Origin: Acholeplasmataceae bacterium UBA6190
GTDB lineage: Bacteria > Bacillota_I > Bacilli_A > Acholeplasmatales > Acholeplasmataceae
NCBI GenBank assembly: GCA_002422045.1
Contig: DITG01000083.1
Coordinates: 1 to 12,267 of the forward strand
Length of the DNA stretch: 12,267 bases
Reading direction: 5' to 3'
In this document: positions 1 through 7,421 of the stretch, piece by piece
Layout: each line of letters opens with the position of its first letter
Position numbering within the stretch: position 1 is the first letter of the stretch
Notes under the pieces: model-generated
What the model saw: the letters and a program-made list of their open reading frames with translations, nothing else
The model's database searches: none
What the model was told of the DNA's origin: nothing
Position numbers and translations under genes: made by a program

Positions 1-181
1 TACTATCGAGATAATCTTGTTTGCTTTCCACAAACAAATGAATGAACTCTGGATGTTCATTCATCGTAAATATAACGATATCCTGATGTTTGATCATGTC
101 AAGATACGCTTCAGGTGCCTGAAAACAGATCCCTGAAACACCCTTTTTAAGCCTCATTTTGGTGAAAATCTGTGTATCCAT
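1..181 (-). CDS. Partial small protein, possibly DUF3052-like (3' end outside window)
   Basis: An uninterrupted reading frame begins with ATG at 181 and runs off the window after 60 codons. The start is supported by a GGAAGG ribosome binding site seven bases upstream, in the 18-base gap after the CotH-like gene, so it is probably the third gene of that operon. The visible protein has no signal peptide or membrane segment. It shows the pattern 'hydrophobic-K-K-G ... APEAYLDMI ... EFIHLFVES', which recalls the DUF3052 family (short strand, 'aPe.y' turn, then a strand with 'lFv.s..el'). That match is from memory of the family and is weak. Only about 60 residues are seen, so function is unassigned; a small unrelated alpha/beta protein is equally possible. 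Confidence 0.6.
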   Translation of the reverse strand, partial: MDTQIFTKMRLKKGVSGICFQAPEAYLDMIKHQDIVIFTMNEHPEFIHLFVESKQDYLDS

Positions 182-199
182 GAATGAACCTTCCTATGT

Positions 200-1648
200 T
201 TAGTTTCCCCTTGCTGTGGGATTGGCCTGATAAAATGCCAATTGTGTTTCTATGTCTATAATTTTGTAAGTCATATACCATTCGATATTGCGTTTTGAAA
301 AAGGCATGTTGTTCATGGCACTTGATAATGTATCATCATAAAGGGCTTTTTGGGATTCGTAAAGTGTAAGAAATGACTCAAGACTAAACAGATTGTTTTC
401 CGAATCAATCAACTCTGCAAGATACGATTCATAGAGTACTTGATATTCAGGAATCATGAGTAACTTGTCTGAAAGAGGATGTTCATATCCAGGAATATTC
501 AAGTAGACTGCATTCAAATTACCCCATTGATAAATATCATGACCAATCGTAAAGTTTGAAAACACTTCTCCACCTTGCCAACCTTGGCCTAAACCGTGAT
601 CGTAATCATAAGGAATCATGGTCCAAACACCTGTGACAGCGTTTTGAAACAGATAGTAGTTATTGCCCATCGCCCTGTAGTCATCCGGATTACCAAGGAG
701 TACTCCGATCGCAAGCAGTCTGATCATGCCATCGACATTGAAGTTTGCTTCGATGTATGTCTGGAATGAAGCGTTATGTTTCAGGTTAATCGATGAAATG
801 AATGCTTTCAAGGCACTGTGATCTGATGTTTTCTTATTGTTTTTCAAATCATAGGTCGGTCTGTAGTTTTGTGATTCATCCTTGATGCCAATCGAATCAC
901 GGTGATAATTGAGTTGCAGCGGTGCGGGTCCGTAATGCTGCCATAGCGATTTGTAGAGATCTCCATCCGCTTGTGCCTTCGGTAATCTTCTTTCGAAAAA
1001 AAGCTTGTCGATCGGTTCGAATGCCGTATATAGACCGTAATCGATGAGTTCTGAACCAATTTTGACATAGAGTCTTGTCAATGTCGCATGGGCTGCATCA
1101 ACACCAAATGCTCTGAATAAATCCAGTGAAAACTTTTCAGTGATGTAGGTCGGATCTCGATAGGGTTCATCGAAAAATTTGGCATATTTCAAATCTAGTT
1201 CTTCGACTTCGAAAACTGTGCGCTCATTGTTTTTTCTTAAATAGGCTAACCCAAAATCTTCATGGAATGAGATTTTAAAGTTTGACATCAGAGGATTTTT
1301 GTCATCATCTTGAATTCTGCCACGTGATGTGTTCCCTCGTGTGCGAAATCCGATGTCTTGGATCGTGATGATGTCTCCACCGTCATCATAGATGAAGTTG
1401 GCACGAGCATACTGATCGGTTTTGAAATTTCCAAATTGTTCATGATAATCCAACATCGCCTGATCAAGTTGATCCCATCGTGCTCTGGTGATTTCAATGG
1501 TGATGCTTTTCGCTTTGGTATCGTCAAAAAAACGCGAAAATAACGCCGTATTCCCGACGTTTTCTTGTGTTGGATTGTTTTCGGTCGTGCATCCGATCAC
1601 AGTGATCAAACAAAAGATGATCATCAAGATGCTTATCAATTTCTTCAA
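200..1648 (-). CDS. CotH kinase-like lipoprotein
   Basis: This 482-residue protein has a lipoprotein signal peptide: KK at 2-3, a hydrophobic core, and lipobox V-I-G-C with Cys20 as the lipidation site. It should be anchored on the outer face of the membrane. CotH-family motifs follow: GFRTRGNTS (100-108), FKISF (124-128), YGLYTAFE (204-211, the family's GxY..xE element), and GNNYYLFQN...MIPYDYDHGLG (328-354), which matches the region holding the catalytic/metal-binding aspartates of CotH atypical protein kinases. The family is known for phosphorylating spore-coat proteins, but many bacterial members are secreted with unknown targets. The start is TTG at 1648, overlapping the TGA of the upstream SRPBCC gene by four bases, with GAGG eight bases before it; this suggests translational coupling. 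Activity and substrate are inferred only. Confidence 0.88.
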   Translation of the reverse strand: MKKLISILMIIFCLITVIGCTTENNPTQENVGNTALFSRFFDDTKAKSITIEITRARWDQLDQAMLDYHEQFGNFKTDQYARANFIYDDGGDIITIQDIGFRTRGNTSRGRIQDDDKNPLMSNFKISFHEDFGLAYLRKNNERTVFEVEELDLKYAKFFDEPYRDPTYITEKFSLDLFRAFGVDAAHATLTRLYVKIGSELIDYGLYTAFEPIDKLFFERRLPKAQADGDLYKSLWQHYGPAPLQLNYHRDSIGIKDESQNYRPTYDLKNNKKTSDHSALKAFISSINLKHNASFQTYIEANFNVDGMIRLLAIGVLLGNPDDYRAMGNNYYLFQNAVTGVWTMIPYDYDHGLGQGWQGGEVFSNFTIGHDIYQWGNLNAVYLNIPGYEHPLSDKLLMIPEYQVLYESYLAELIDSENNLFSLESFLTLYESQKALYDDTLSSAMNNMPFSKRNIEWYMTYKIIDIETQLAFYQANPTARGN

Positions 1649-2073
1649 TCCATTGTCCTCGATTCAACGTAATCTTTGAAATAGGTCATTCCAAGTTTGG
1701 TTTGCTCCATGAATCTTTCCAGAGGTATCTTGGGTTCTTCTTCAAATCTGAATTCGACATCCATGATCCATAAGGTGCCAAGCGCATGTTTCTTAAAGAA
1801 GTTCGCACAGCGGTTCCATGCACCTTTCACTTCATAAATCATCGTGATTTCATCTGGCAGATGACTGGATTCCACGGTGACATACATGCGCATTTCATGA
1901 TTGCCATGCATAAAAATCAAATCACCACGACTACCCGATTCAAACAACGTTCCTGTCACTGATTCGATGGATTTCAGTCCCTGTTCCCAGTTAAGCATGG
2001 CTTTTTTATCGATATAAAGTGCGGATACTTCGTCAATATCACGTGCTATCAACAGTTCTATCTGATAGTTCAT
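1645..2073 (-). CDS. SRPBCC (START-like) domain protein
   Basis: A protein of 142 residues from ATG at 2073. I chose this start because GAGGTG (2085-2080) lies six bases upstream, and because a start at 2142 would place the preceding gene's terminator inside the coding region. The protein is one compact alpha/beta domain. It has an N-terminal strand (YQIELLIARD), a helix with DKKAMLNWEQGL, alternating strands with G-S-R-G-D and a YEVKGAWNRC strand, and a long C-terminal helix (ERFMEQTKLGMTYFKDYVES). This order fits the polyketide-cyclase/AHSA1-like SRPBCC superfamily, whose members bind hydrophobic ligands in a central cavity. No catalytic residues can be named. It is the first gene of a three-gene unit; its TGA overlaps the TTG start of the CotH-like lipoprotein gene. 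The ligand is unknown. Confidence 0.82.
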   Translation of the reverse strand: MNYQIELLIARDIDEVSALYIDKKAMLNWEQGLKSIESVTGTLFESGSRGDLIFMHGNHEMRMYVTVESSHLPDEITMIYEVKGAWNRCANFFKKHALGTLWIMDVEFRFEEEPKIPLERFMEQTKLGMTYFKDYVESRTMD

Positions 2074-2079
2074 GAGCAT

Positions 2080-2085
2080 CACCTC
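2080..2085 (-). promoter_or_regulatory. Ribosome binding site deciding the SRPBCC start
   Basis: GAGGTG on the minus strand lies six bases before ATG 2073 but directly abuts the in-frame ATG at 2079. Spacing favours the ATG at 2073. Confidence 0.6.
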
Positions 2086-2091
2086 GATACC

Positions 2092-2097
2092 ATTATA
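2092..2097 (-). promoter_or_regulatory. Candidate -10 box of the SRPBCC-CotH unit
   Basis: A perfect TATAAT (2097-2092) follows the T-tract of the preceding terminator. No good -35 hexamer lies 16-18 bases upstream, where the terminator stem sits. A start near 2085 would give a very short leader beginning at the ribosome binding site. It could be a chance AT-rich match. Confidence 0.35.
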
Positions 2098-2101
2098 TAA
2101 C

Positions 2102-2124
2102 AAAAAAAGCCGTTGCCGGCTTTT
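2102..2124 (-). terminator. Intrinsic terminator after the beta-propeller gene
   Basis: A perfect 8-bp stem (AAAAGCCG / CGGCTTTT, 2105-2124) with a 4-base loop is followed on the minus strand by seven Ts (2108-2102). It begins 14 bases after the TGA of the beta-propeller gene and closes that operon. The A-run on the other side would let it act in both directions, but no plus-strand gene is nearby. Confidence 0.88.
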
Positions 2125-2138
2125 GATGTTTGTAAAAC

Positions 2139-4109
2139 TCATTCATTGTCAAACAGTATTTTTTGAATTGGAAGATTGGTGCCTAACGGATGAACTGAGA
2201 CATAATCATAGGTCAGGATATAAATATGGTCTTCAATGAAGATACCGCGATCGATTTGAGTGTAGTAATTGGTGGATTCCATTTGTAGAGACTGATAGAG
2301 TGTAATGATTTCATCATTTGGCTTGGAAAAATCAATGTTGAAGATGAGGAATACGCTGACAAACTCATAATTCCAGTTGTCGGGACCGACTTGGATATAC
2401 TTGTATGTATTCGCTGTGAAACCGAAAATCTGCTTTTCGACATCAATCATCATCGATTTGGGATTCCAAAGCGCTTCTGCATAACTCCAATTCCAATCTT
2501 GTGCGTCTTTTTCAGTCAGATGATAGGTCGAGAGCGGTTCATAGCCGATGTTGGTGTCATAAACAGAAAGCTTGACACCCCAGTTTTCATCATAGCCAAG
2601 ACCAACGACGAAGTGATCTTCTCCCCAGATATGCATGTAGGTGTTGAAACCGGGTTCTTCGATCGGATTGGGTAAGATCACAGGTTCATATGGATTCGAT
2701 AAATCGAGTGTATACAGTGGGTCTCTTTGTTCATAGGTAACGATATTGACCTTGTTTTTGTTGAAACGGACAGATTGTACGGTTTCATTGGGTTTCCCGA
2801 TGCCATTTTGAGTGGTTGATATCACATTCAGTACATCTGTATCTGAATCTGCTTTCAAGATGTAAAGTCTGTTGATCGCACCTTGCCATGTGGTGGTCAC
2901 GATTCTAAAATAACCATCATATTCATCCATCCAGTATTGTGAACGGATCGATCCCAAGACATTTTGAGATCCGACATAATCAATGGATGCAGTTTCAGCA
3001 TTCAAGTCAAACTGCATGATTTGACCATATTCGTTTGAACTTGAATTGAGCATGTCATATTCATAGTAGTAGTTGAATGTATAAAGTGAATCCAAATCCG
3101 CATAGATGTAGGATACTTGACCAATGAATGCTTTGGAATTGACTTCAAAAGTGCCTAACTTGATGCCTGTGTAGACCGAAAGTCCTGTTGCAGGTACATC
3201 ATTGAAGTAATAGATGTCATTATAACTCATCTCAGTGGTTTTGACACCGTCATCACCGGTTTCTTTGAAATAAGGTGTTGGATCATCTGCATAGATATTC
3301 TGACTTGAAATCAAGAACAATGCGTCGCCAATCAGACGATGTTCGTAGAAATTGGAATTGGTTTCCAGTTTATATTCAAGTTCCAAGGTCTCACGGTCAA
3401 AGACCATGACTGCACCTGAAAAGGCTGAGTATCCACGGCTTGGAAATACGAGGTCATCGCCTTCAATCATGGGCATATAGTAGTAATAACTGTAGATATA
3501 TCCGATAACAATCAAGTAATCATCGGTCAGATAAAGCGAATCGGTGTAAAGATCGCCCAAATCGATGTCTTCTCTCAACGTGACCAAATGATCATCACCG
3601 ACATCCATGACACGAATTCGATTTTGATATCTTGATGCATAGTAAATTGAGTAACCATCGGTTTTTACAATATCCGCTTCTTTGACACCTTCAACCTGTT
3701 CATTGGTGTCAATGAAATCTCTTTTCTCTTGTGGAGCGCCATCGAGTGCTGCTTCCATGTCGTTTAAGAACCACCAGTTGCCACGATTCTGATTGGCATT
3801 CTTCAGTAAGGCGACGAGTTTTGACTTCGAGCCAATAGACATCGCATTCACGAGCACACGGTTATCCAACTGTGGGCTATCAGAGAACGCACCTGAAAAG
3901 ACGGTTGCCATCACGAGCATCGATGACATCACAACGCCATAAGAACGTTTGATCCAATATAAAGACGGTATTTTGGGTACTGAAATGCCTTGATGTTTGT
4001 GATACGCTGAAAGTTTCCGATTCCACATCACGTCTTTGACCAACTGAACTGAGAAAAATACCAGTCCGATTGAAACGAGTGATACGATGATCCATCCAAA
4101 CCATGTCAT
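2139..4109 (-). CDS. Membrane-anchored beta-propeller domain protein
   Basis: This 656-residue protein carries the hallmark T-N-x-Q-V-E-G-V-x-E-A-D-I-V-K-T-D-G (135-152) of the 'beta-propeller domain' family (COG4880/PF09826 type, distantly WD40-like). The rest is dominated by short strands with aromatic and Asp/Ser-rich turns, as expected for propeller blades. Two hydrophobic segments lie at about 4-24 and 57-75. The loop between them is rich in Lys/Arg, so by the positive-inside rule the large C-terminal domain faces outside. A YSYYYYMPM tyrosine cluster lies near residue 207. Its ATG is three bases after the LytTR stop, and its ribosome binding site (GGAGGAG) lies inside the last codons of the LytTR gene, so the two are translationally coupled. 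The function of this family is not established. A sensor or inhibitor partner for the LytTR regulator is my inference. Confidence 0.85.
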   Translation of the reverse strand: MTWFGWIIVSLVSIGLVFFSVQLVKDVMWNRKLSAYHKHQGISVPKIPSLYWIKRSYGVVMSSMLVMATVFSGAFSDSPQLDNRVLVNAMSIGSKSKLVALLKNANQNRGNWWFLNDMEAALDGAPQEKRDFIDTNEQVEGVKEADIVKTDGYSIYYASRYQNRIRVMDVGDDHLVTLREDIDLGDLYTDSLYLTDDYLIVIGYIYSYYYYMPMIEGDDLVFPSRGYSAFSGAVMVFDRETLELEYKLETNSNFYEHRLIGDALFLISSQNIYADDPTPYFKETGDDGVKTTEMSYNDIYYFNDVPATGLSVYTGIKLGTFEVNSKAFIGQVSYIYADLDSLYTFNYYYEYDMLNSSSNEYGQIMQFDLNAETASIDYVGSQNVLGSIRSQYWMDEYDGYFRIVTTTWQGAINRLYILKADSDTDVLNVISTTQNGIGKPNETVQSVRFNKNKVNIVTYEQRDPLYTLDLSNPYEPVILPNPIEEPGFNTYMHIWGEDHFVVGLGYDENWGVKLSVYDTNIGYEPLSTYHLTEKDAQDWNWSYAEALWNPKSMMIDVEKQIFGFTANTYKYIQVGPDNWNYEFVSVFLIFNIDFSKPNDEIITLYQSLQMESTNYYTQIDRGIFIEDHIYILTYDYVSVHPLGTNLPIQKILFDNE

Positions 4110-4112
4110 ACT

Positions 4113-4634
4113 TTACTCCTCCTTGTTTCTAATGCCTAAGGCATTTTTAAACTGATTGACGAAGGAACGTGAGACTTCTAGATGAGTACCATCAGTCAAT
4201 TCCAGATCCAGTTTTGCATTGAATCCGGTTCTGATGTATCGGATCTTGTTCATATTCACGATGAACGATTTGCCGATACGGACAAATCCATAAGGGTTGA
4301 GAATCTCTTCCAGTTGATAGAGCGGTTGTCTAATGCGCTGGCTTTCATGCGTTGTGTGCATGTAGATCTCATCACCAAATGATTCTAGATACATCATTTC
4401 TAAGGCATCGAGTTGAACCCAACCCTCTGTGGTTTCCAAAATGACAGTTCTTTTTTCGAGTGCCATCAGTTCTAAGATCTTTTTGATCTGTTCCACATTG
4501 TCTTCTGAAACGATGATTCCGACTTTGTCTTTAGGTACTTCATTTGGATCGGTTGTGACGATGCAATCGAATTCCTTCGATAGCCTGGATTCTAATCGTT
4601 CAAAGCTATCGCGATTCCAAATGATTTTGTACAT
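4113..4634 (-). CDS. LytTR-family DNA-binding regulator without receiver domain
   Basis: A protein of 173 residues. The C-terminal part (about 65-168) is a LytTR domain: L-D-A-L-E-M-M-Y-L-E-S, then the Q-x-L-Y-Q-L-E-E-I-L element, F-V-R-I-G-K-S-F-I-V-N-M-N-K-I-R-Y-I, and the closing 'lelTDGthleVSRSFvnqFKnaL'. These are the features of the beta-type DNA-binding domain known from AgrA, LytR and ComE. The N-terminal 60 residues are too short for a receiver and show no phospho-acceptor aspartate pattern, so this is not a classical response regulator. The start at 4634 has AAGGAGG upstream, though at a long 11-base spacing and within a small hairpin. It is the first gene of a unit with the membrane beta-propeller protein. 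Phased direct repeats upstream suggest self-regulation. Confidence 0.92.
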   Translation of the reverse strand: MYKIIWNRDSFERLESRLSKEFDCIVTTDPNEVPKDKVGIIVSEDNVEQIKKILELMALEKRTVILETTEGWVQLDALEMMYLESFGDEIYMHTTHESQRIRQPLYQLEEILNPYGFVRIGKSFIVNMNKIRYIRTGFNAKLDLELTDGTHLEVSRSFVNQFKNALGIRNKEE

Positions 4635-4638
4635 CTCT

Positions 4639-4651
4639 AGGAGTTCCTCCT
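4639..4651 (-). promoter_or_regulatory. Hairpin over the LytTR ribosome binding site
   Basis: On the minus strand AGGAG-GAA-CTCCT forms a perfect 5-bp stem with a 3-base loop that holds most of the Shine-Dalgarno sequence. The start codon lies four bases after the stem. It could limit translation of the regulator; it may also be a simple coincidence of a GA-rich ribosome binding site. Confidence 0.4.
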
Positions 4652-4658
4652 TGTCTTT

Positions 4659-4687
4659 AGTATAGTATGACTCTTTTTGAAATGAAA
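4659..4687 (-). promoter_or_regulatory. Candidate promoter of the LytTR-propeller unit
   Basis: The -10 TATACT (4664-4659) is preceded at 17 bases by a poor -35, TTTCAT (4687-4682). The weak -35 next to an upstream phased repeat fits a promoter that needs an activator. Confidence 0.45.
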
Positions 4688-4697
4688 GTCGTTGCCG

Positions 4698-4726
4698 ATA
4701 AGATGCAAAGATGAGGCATAAGTTGC
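4698..4726 (-). promoter_or_regulatory. Phased 9-bp direct repeat, candidate LytTR binding site
   Basis: On the minus strand GCAACTTAT (4726-4718) and GCATCTTAT (4706-4698) match at eight of nine positions and start 20 bases apart. LytTR proteins are known to bind two roughly 9-bp direct repeats separated by about 11-13 bases, on one face of the helix. The pair ends ten bases upstream of the candidate -35, a typical activator position. Confidence 0.45.
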
Positions 4727-4768
4727 ATGATTACTTTTATTTTAGCATGTTTGAGAATACATCCTATA

Positions 4769-4795
4769 GAAAAAAGACAATCCTTGTTGATTGCC
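4769..4795 (-). terminator. Intrinsic terminator after trkH
   Basis: On the minus strand GGCAATC (4795-4789) pairs with GATTGTC (4782-4776), seven pairs including one G-T, around a 6-base loop, followed by six Ts. It starts one base after the trkH stop codon and closes the potassium-uptake operon. Confidence 0.82.
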
Positions 4796-4796
4796 C

Positions 4797-6284
4797 TTAT
4801 GATTCTTTTCTTTGATTGAGTTTCTTTGTCAAATCGGTTGTCATCTTCGCGAATGCGATGAAGACAACATAGAATTCGAGTCTACCTAAAAACATCGACA
4901 GTGTGGATGTCCACAAAATGACTGGATGAGCGTTGTATCCCGTGATACCGACGGATAACCCTACAGTACCAAGTGCTGATGCATATTCAAAGAGCGCATC
5001 CTGTAGGCTTCTGTCATTGAATGATGCAAAGATGAATGTGCCCATCAATAATGCGATGACATAAACTAAAATGAATGTATAGTTTTGCGAGACATCTTGC
5101 TGATCAACAATCATCTTGTTACCCAAACGGGTGATGAAGTGTTTTCTAATCATATTCTTATGCGAAAGCTGTTCCTTAATGCTCCAATAGATGGATTTGA
5201 GCCCAAGTGCTATACGGTATTGTTTGATACCACCGCATGTAGAACCCATCCCAGCACCGAACACCATGCCAAGAATCAGGATTCCAAAAAATGCACCTGG
5301 AATGACAGTGAATGAAGGCATGATCTGATATCCAGTACCGGTGAGTGCCGATACAAAATGAAAGACACCATGACGGAGAGCTATCCCAAATGAACCACTA
5401 TAATAGGGGATCAGTGAAATTAGGCTGATGGGGATTGCAATTGCCAAAATGATGAAGAAAGACTTGATTTCAACATGATTGAGTGCATTTTTAAACTTAC
5501 CCGTGATCAATAGGAAATGAACAAAAAAGTTGGTTCCCCCTGCAATCATGAGAAAGATGGTCACCATTTCAATCGGAATGCTGTTATAATAGCCGATACT
5601 TTCTGCTCTTGTTGAGAATCCTCCGGTAGCAACTGCTCCGATGGCATGATTGATGGCATCAAAGGGTGTCATACCGAAAATCATATACAATATCGCACCT
5701 AATACAACATAAGCGAGATAGATGGCGATGAACACACGACCGGATTTGATCAGATTGGGAACCAGACGGTCATTATGACCTTCAGCACTGTAGATTCTCA
5801 TACCGAATTTGTCGGATATGGCGGCTGTGAGCACTAAGACGAGTCCAGCACCACCAACAAATTGCAATAAACTTCTAAAAAAGAGAAAGATATGCGGTGT
5901 AGACGTCACATCGACCACAGTCAAACCGGTTGTCGAATACCCAGACGATGTTTCAAACACAGCCTGAGTCAGATTGTACTGGCCGGTTAAAATGAATGGC
6001 AATGCCGAAGCAAAGATTGCAATGATCCAAATACCGACAACCAAAACAGCATCATGGTATTTTTCAAGTCTTGCTTTTTCCTGTTTGCGAAATAGCGCTG
6101 TGACTAGACCTCCGATGATGACCATGCTCGATCCTGGTATGACAAAATAAAGAGCTTGATTGATCTCTTCTGGATAGAACGGTATGACGATGAGCGGGAA
6201 TAAAATGATACCGCCAATCAGCATTCCAAAAATGCCAAGATAGTTGATGATGAGCGGATATCCAGACAATATCTGTTTTTTCAT
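4797..6284 (-). CDS. trkH: TrkH/KtrB-type potassium uptake channel subunit
   Basis: This is a 495-residue polytopic membrane protein, the usual length of the TrkH/KtrB family. The four pseudo-repeats, each with a selectivity-filter glycine, are visible: SGYSTTGLT (about 114-122), ATGGFSTR (219-226), LTGTGYQ (314-320) and LGTVGLS (438-444). The conserved RSLLQFVGGAGL (137-148) follows the first pore loop. The intramembrane gate region GSTCGGIKQYR (347-357) follows the third, with Cys where many members have Ala. It forms the K+ (or Na+/K+) translocating pore and works with cytoplasmic RCK proteins, here encoded by the two genes just upstream; the RCK gene ends three bases before its ATG. No strong ribosome binding site is seen (only an AAAGAAAG-like stretch), so translation may depend on coupling. 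Confidence 0.95.
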   Translation of the reverse strand: MKKQILSGYPLIINYLGIFGMLIGGIILFPLIVIPFYPEEINQALYFVIPGSSMVIIGGLVTALFRKQEKARLEKYHDAVLVVGIWIIAIFASALPFILTGQYNLTQAVFETSSGYSTTGLTVVDVTSTPHIFLFFRSLLQFVGGAGLVLVLTAAISDKFGMRIYSAEGHNDRLVPNLIKSGRVFIAIYLAYVVLGAILYMIFGMTPFDAINHAIGAVATGGFSTRAESIGYYNSIPIEMVTIFLMIAGGTNFFVHFLLITGKFKNALNHVEIKSFFIILAIAIPISLISLIPYYSGSFGIALRHGVFHFVSALTGTGYQIMPSFTVIPGAFFGILILGMVFGAGMGSTCGGIKQYRIALGLKSIYWSIKEQLSHKNMIRKHFITRLGNKMIVDQQDVSQNYTFILVYVIALLMGTFIFASFNDRSLQDALFEYASALGTVGLSVGITGYNAHPVILWTSTLSMFLGRLEFYVVFIAFAKMTTDLTKKLNQRKES

Positions 6285-6287
6285 GGT

Positions 6288-6950
6288 TTATTTCTTTCTT
6301 TGGATATAGTCTATGATTTCATCTTGTTCGGATGGTGTTGTGACAATGATCAATTTGTCTTCTGGCTTGATGATGGTACTACCGTTAGGAATGATGACAT
6401 GAGGATCTCTAAAAATACAGCTGATGTTGATGTTTTTTGGGAAATGAATATCCATGATTTTCTTATTGACGAGTTGGAAGTCTTGCTCGACTGCGATTTC
6501 AATCATGATGATTTTTTCATCTTCGATGGAGAGTGTCTTGATGATGTTTTCTACAGATGATTCATTCAAGATGGTTTGTCCCATCAAGTACGTTGATGAG
6601 ATGACAGAATCAATGCCTAATCGCTTGAACAATTCGACATTTTTCGGGTTTCTGACTTTGGAAACTGTTTTTTTGATCTTGAAGAGTCTTTTTGCAGTGA
6701 TGCACGTAATGTAATTATCGGTATCATTATCGGATAACGCAAGTAAAACATCCGCATGATCTGCTTCAGCATCTGATAGACAGTATGCCTTCGTCGGATC
6801 TCCTGGGAAAACGGGTATATCGTTATTAGAACTGATATAATCAGCAAATTCGCGGTCTTGGTTGATGACAATCAGATGATGATGTTCTTCTTTGAGCATC
6901 TTCACGATGAAGTCAGCTTCATGTTTACCGCCTGCAATGACGATTTTCAT
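6288..6950 (-). CDS. trkA: Two-domain RCK (TrkA_N + TrkA_C) K+ uptake regulatory protein
   Basis: This 220-residue protein has the size of KtrA-type single RCK proteins. Residues 1 to about 120 form a Rossmann-like RCK_N domain. Residues about 135-218 form an RCK_C domain with the typical LVNKKIMDIHFPKNINISCI strand-turn, then a P-N-G-x-T-x-I and E-D-K-L-I-I-V close. The nucleotide-binding loop, normally GxGxxG, reads A-G-G-K-H-E-A at 6-12 and lacks the last glycine. It has other RCK features, including N-Q-D at the end of the second strand and PGDPT. Its ATG overlaps the TGA of the preceding RCK gene by four bases, with GAGGAGG well placed before it. It presumably assembles with the shorter RCK protein into the cytoplasmic gating ring of the adjacent channel. 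Which nucleotide it binds is not visible. Confidence 0.9.
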   Translation of the reverse strand: MKIVIAGGKHEADFIVKMLKEEHHHLIVINQDREFADYISSNNDIPVFPGDPTKAYCLSDAEADHADVLLALSDNDTDNYITCITAKRLFKIKKTVSKVRNPKNVELFKRLGIDSVISSTYLMGQTILNESSVENIIKTLSIEDEKIIMIEIAVEQDFQLVNKKIMDIHFPKNINISCIFRDPHVIIPNGSTIIKPEDKLIIVTTPSEQDEIIDYIQRKK

Positions 6951-7366
6951 GATTGTTCCTCCTCTTCATTTAAGGTGCGGAACTCATTGAAAGACAACGT
7001 GAACGGATAAATGGCTTTGATATAGGTGCCTTCCAAAAGACGTCCCTTATCGGTATCCGCAAGTCTAACAAAAATTTTGGGCACATTGTAGATATAGTAA
7101 CAGATATGTGACAGGTAAATATTGACGTTATCGCTATCGGTTGTGATGACGACAGTTTTCGCATACTTAATGTAAGAACTTTCCAGAAGCGTCAAGTCTG
7201 TTGCATCTCCGACGACCTGATAGCCTGAAAAAGAATCTTTGAGTTTTCGAAAAGAATCTTCAGTTGCGTCGATGATGATCACGTCTTCGCCACGTTCCGA
7301 CATCGATGTCGCAATGTTTGCGCCGAGTCTACCGGAACCGATGACGATGAATTTATTGCGTTTCAT
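6947..7366 (-). CDS. trkA: Short RCK_N-only (TrkA_N) K+ uptake regulatory protein
   Basis: A protein of 139 residues that is a single RCK_N Rossmann domain. It has an intact G-S-G-R-L-G (10-15) nucleotide loop, the acidic residue Asp33 at the end of the second strand, the V-G-D-A-T-D motif near 52-57, and V-V-I-T-T-D-S-D-N-V-N. It ends shortly after a P-F-T-L-S-F-N-E helix and has no RCK_C domain. The stop is clean and the downstream gene overlaps by ATGA, so the short form looks native rather than truncated. Pairs of a short and a two-domain RCK gene before trkH occur in other Firmicutes (from memory). AGGAG lies eight bases before the ATG at 7366. As first gene of the operon it is probably transcribed from the promoter near 7422-7430. 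Confidence 0.9.
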   Translation of the reverse strand: MKRNKFIVIGSGRLGANIATSMSERGEDVIIIDATEDSFRKLKDSFSGYQVVGDATDLTLLESSYIKYAKTVVITTDSDNVNIYLSHICYYIYNVPKIFVRLADTDKGRLLEGTYIKAIYPFTLSFNEFRTLNEEEEQS

Positions 7367-7421
7367 AAATCATTCTCCTCATAGCGCTTTCTAGAAATCG
7401 ATAAAAGATAGCACCTTTGTT

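Noticed and set aside
2074..2142. N-terminal extension of the SRPBCC gene to ATG 2142
   Set aside because: It would run through the terminator of the preceding operon and its T-tract; ATG 2073 has its own ribosome binding site.
6714..6733. Direct repeat ATTATCGG inside the second trkA gene
   Set aside because: It encodes the S-D-N-D-T-D-N run of the RCK domain and is explained by coding constraint.
7388..7397. Palindrome TTTCTAGAAA between the trk promoter and start
   Set aside because: A 10-bp AT-rich palindrome alone is expected by chance, and no known operator fits.
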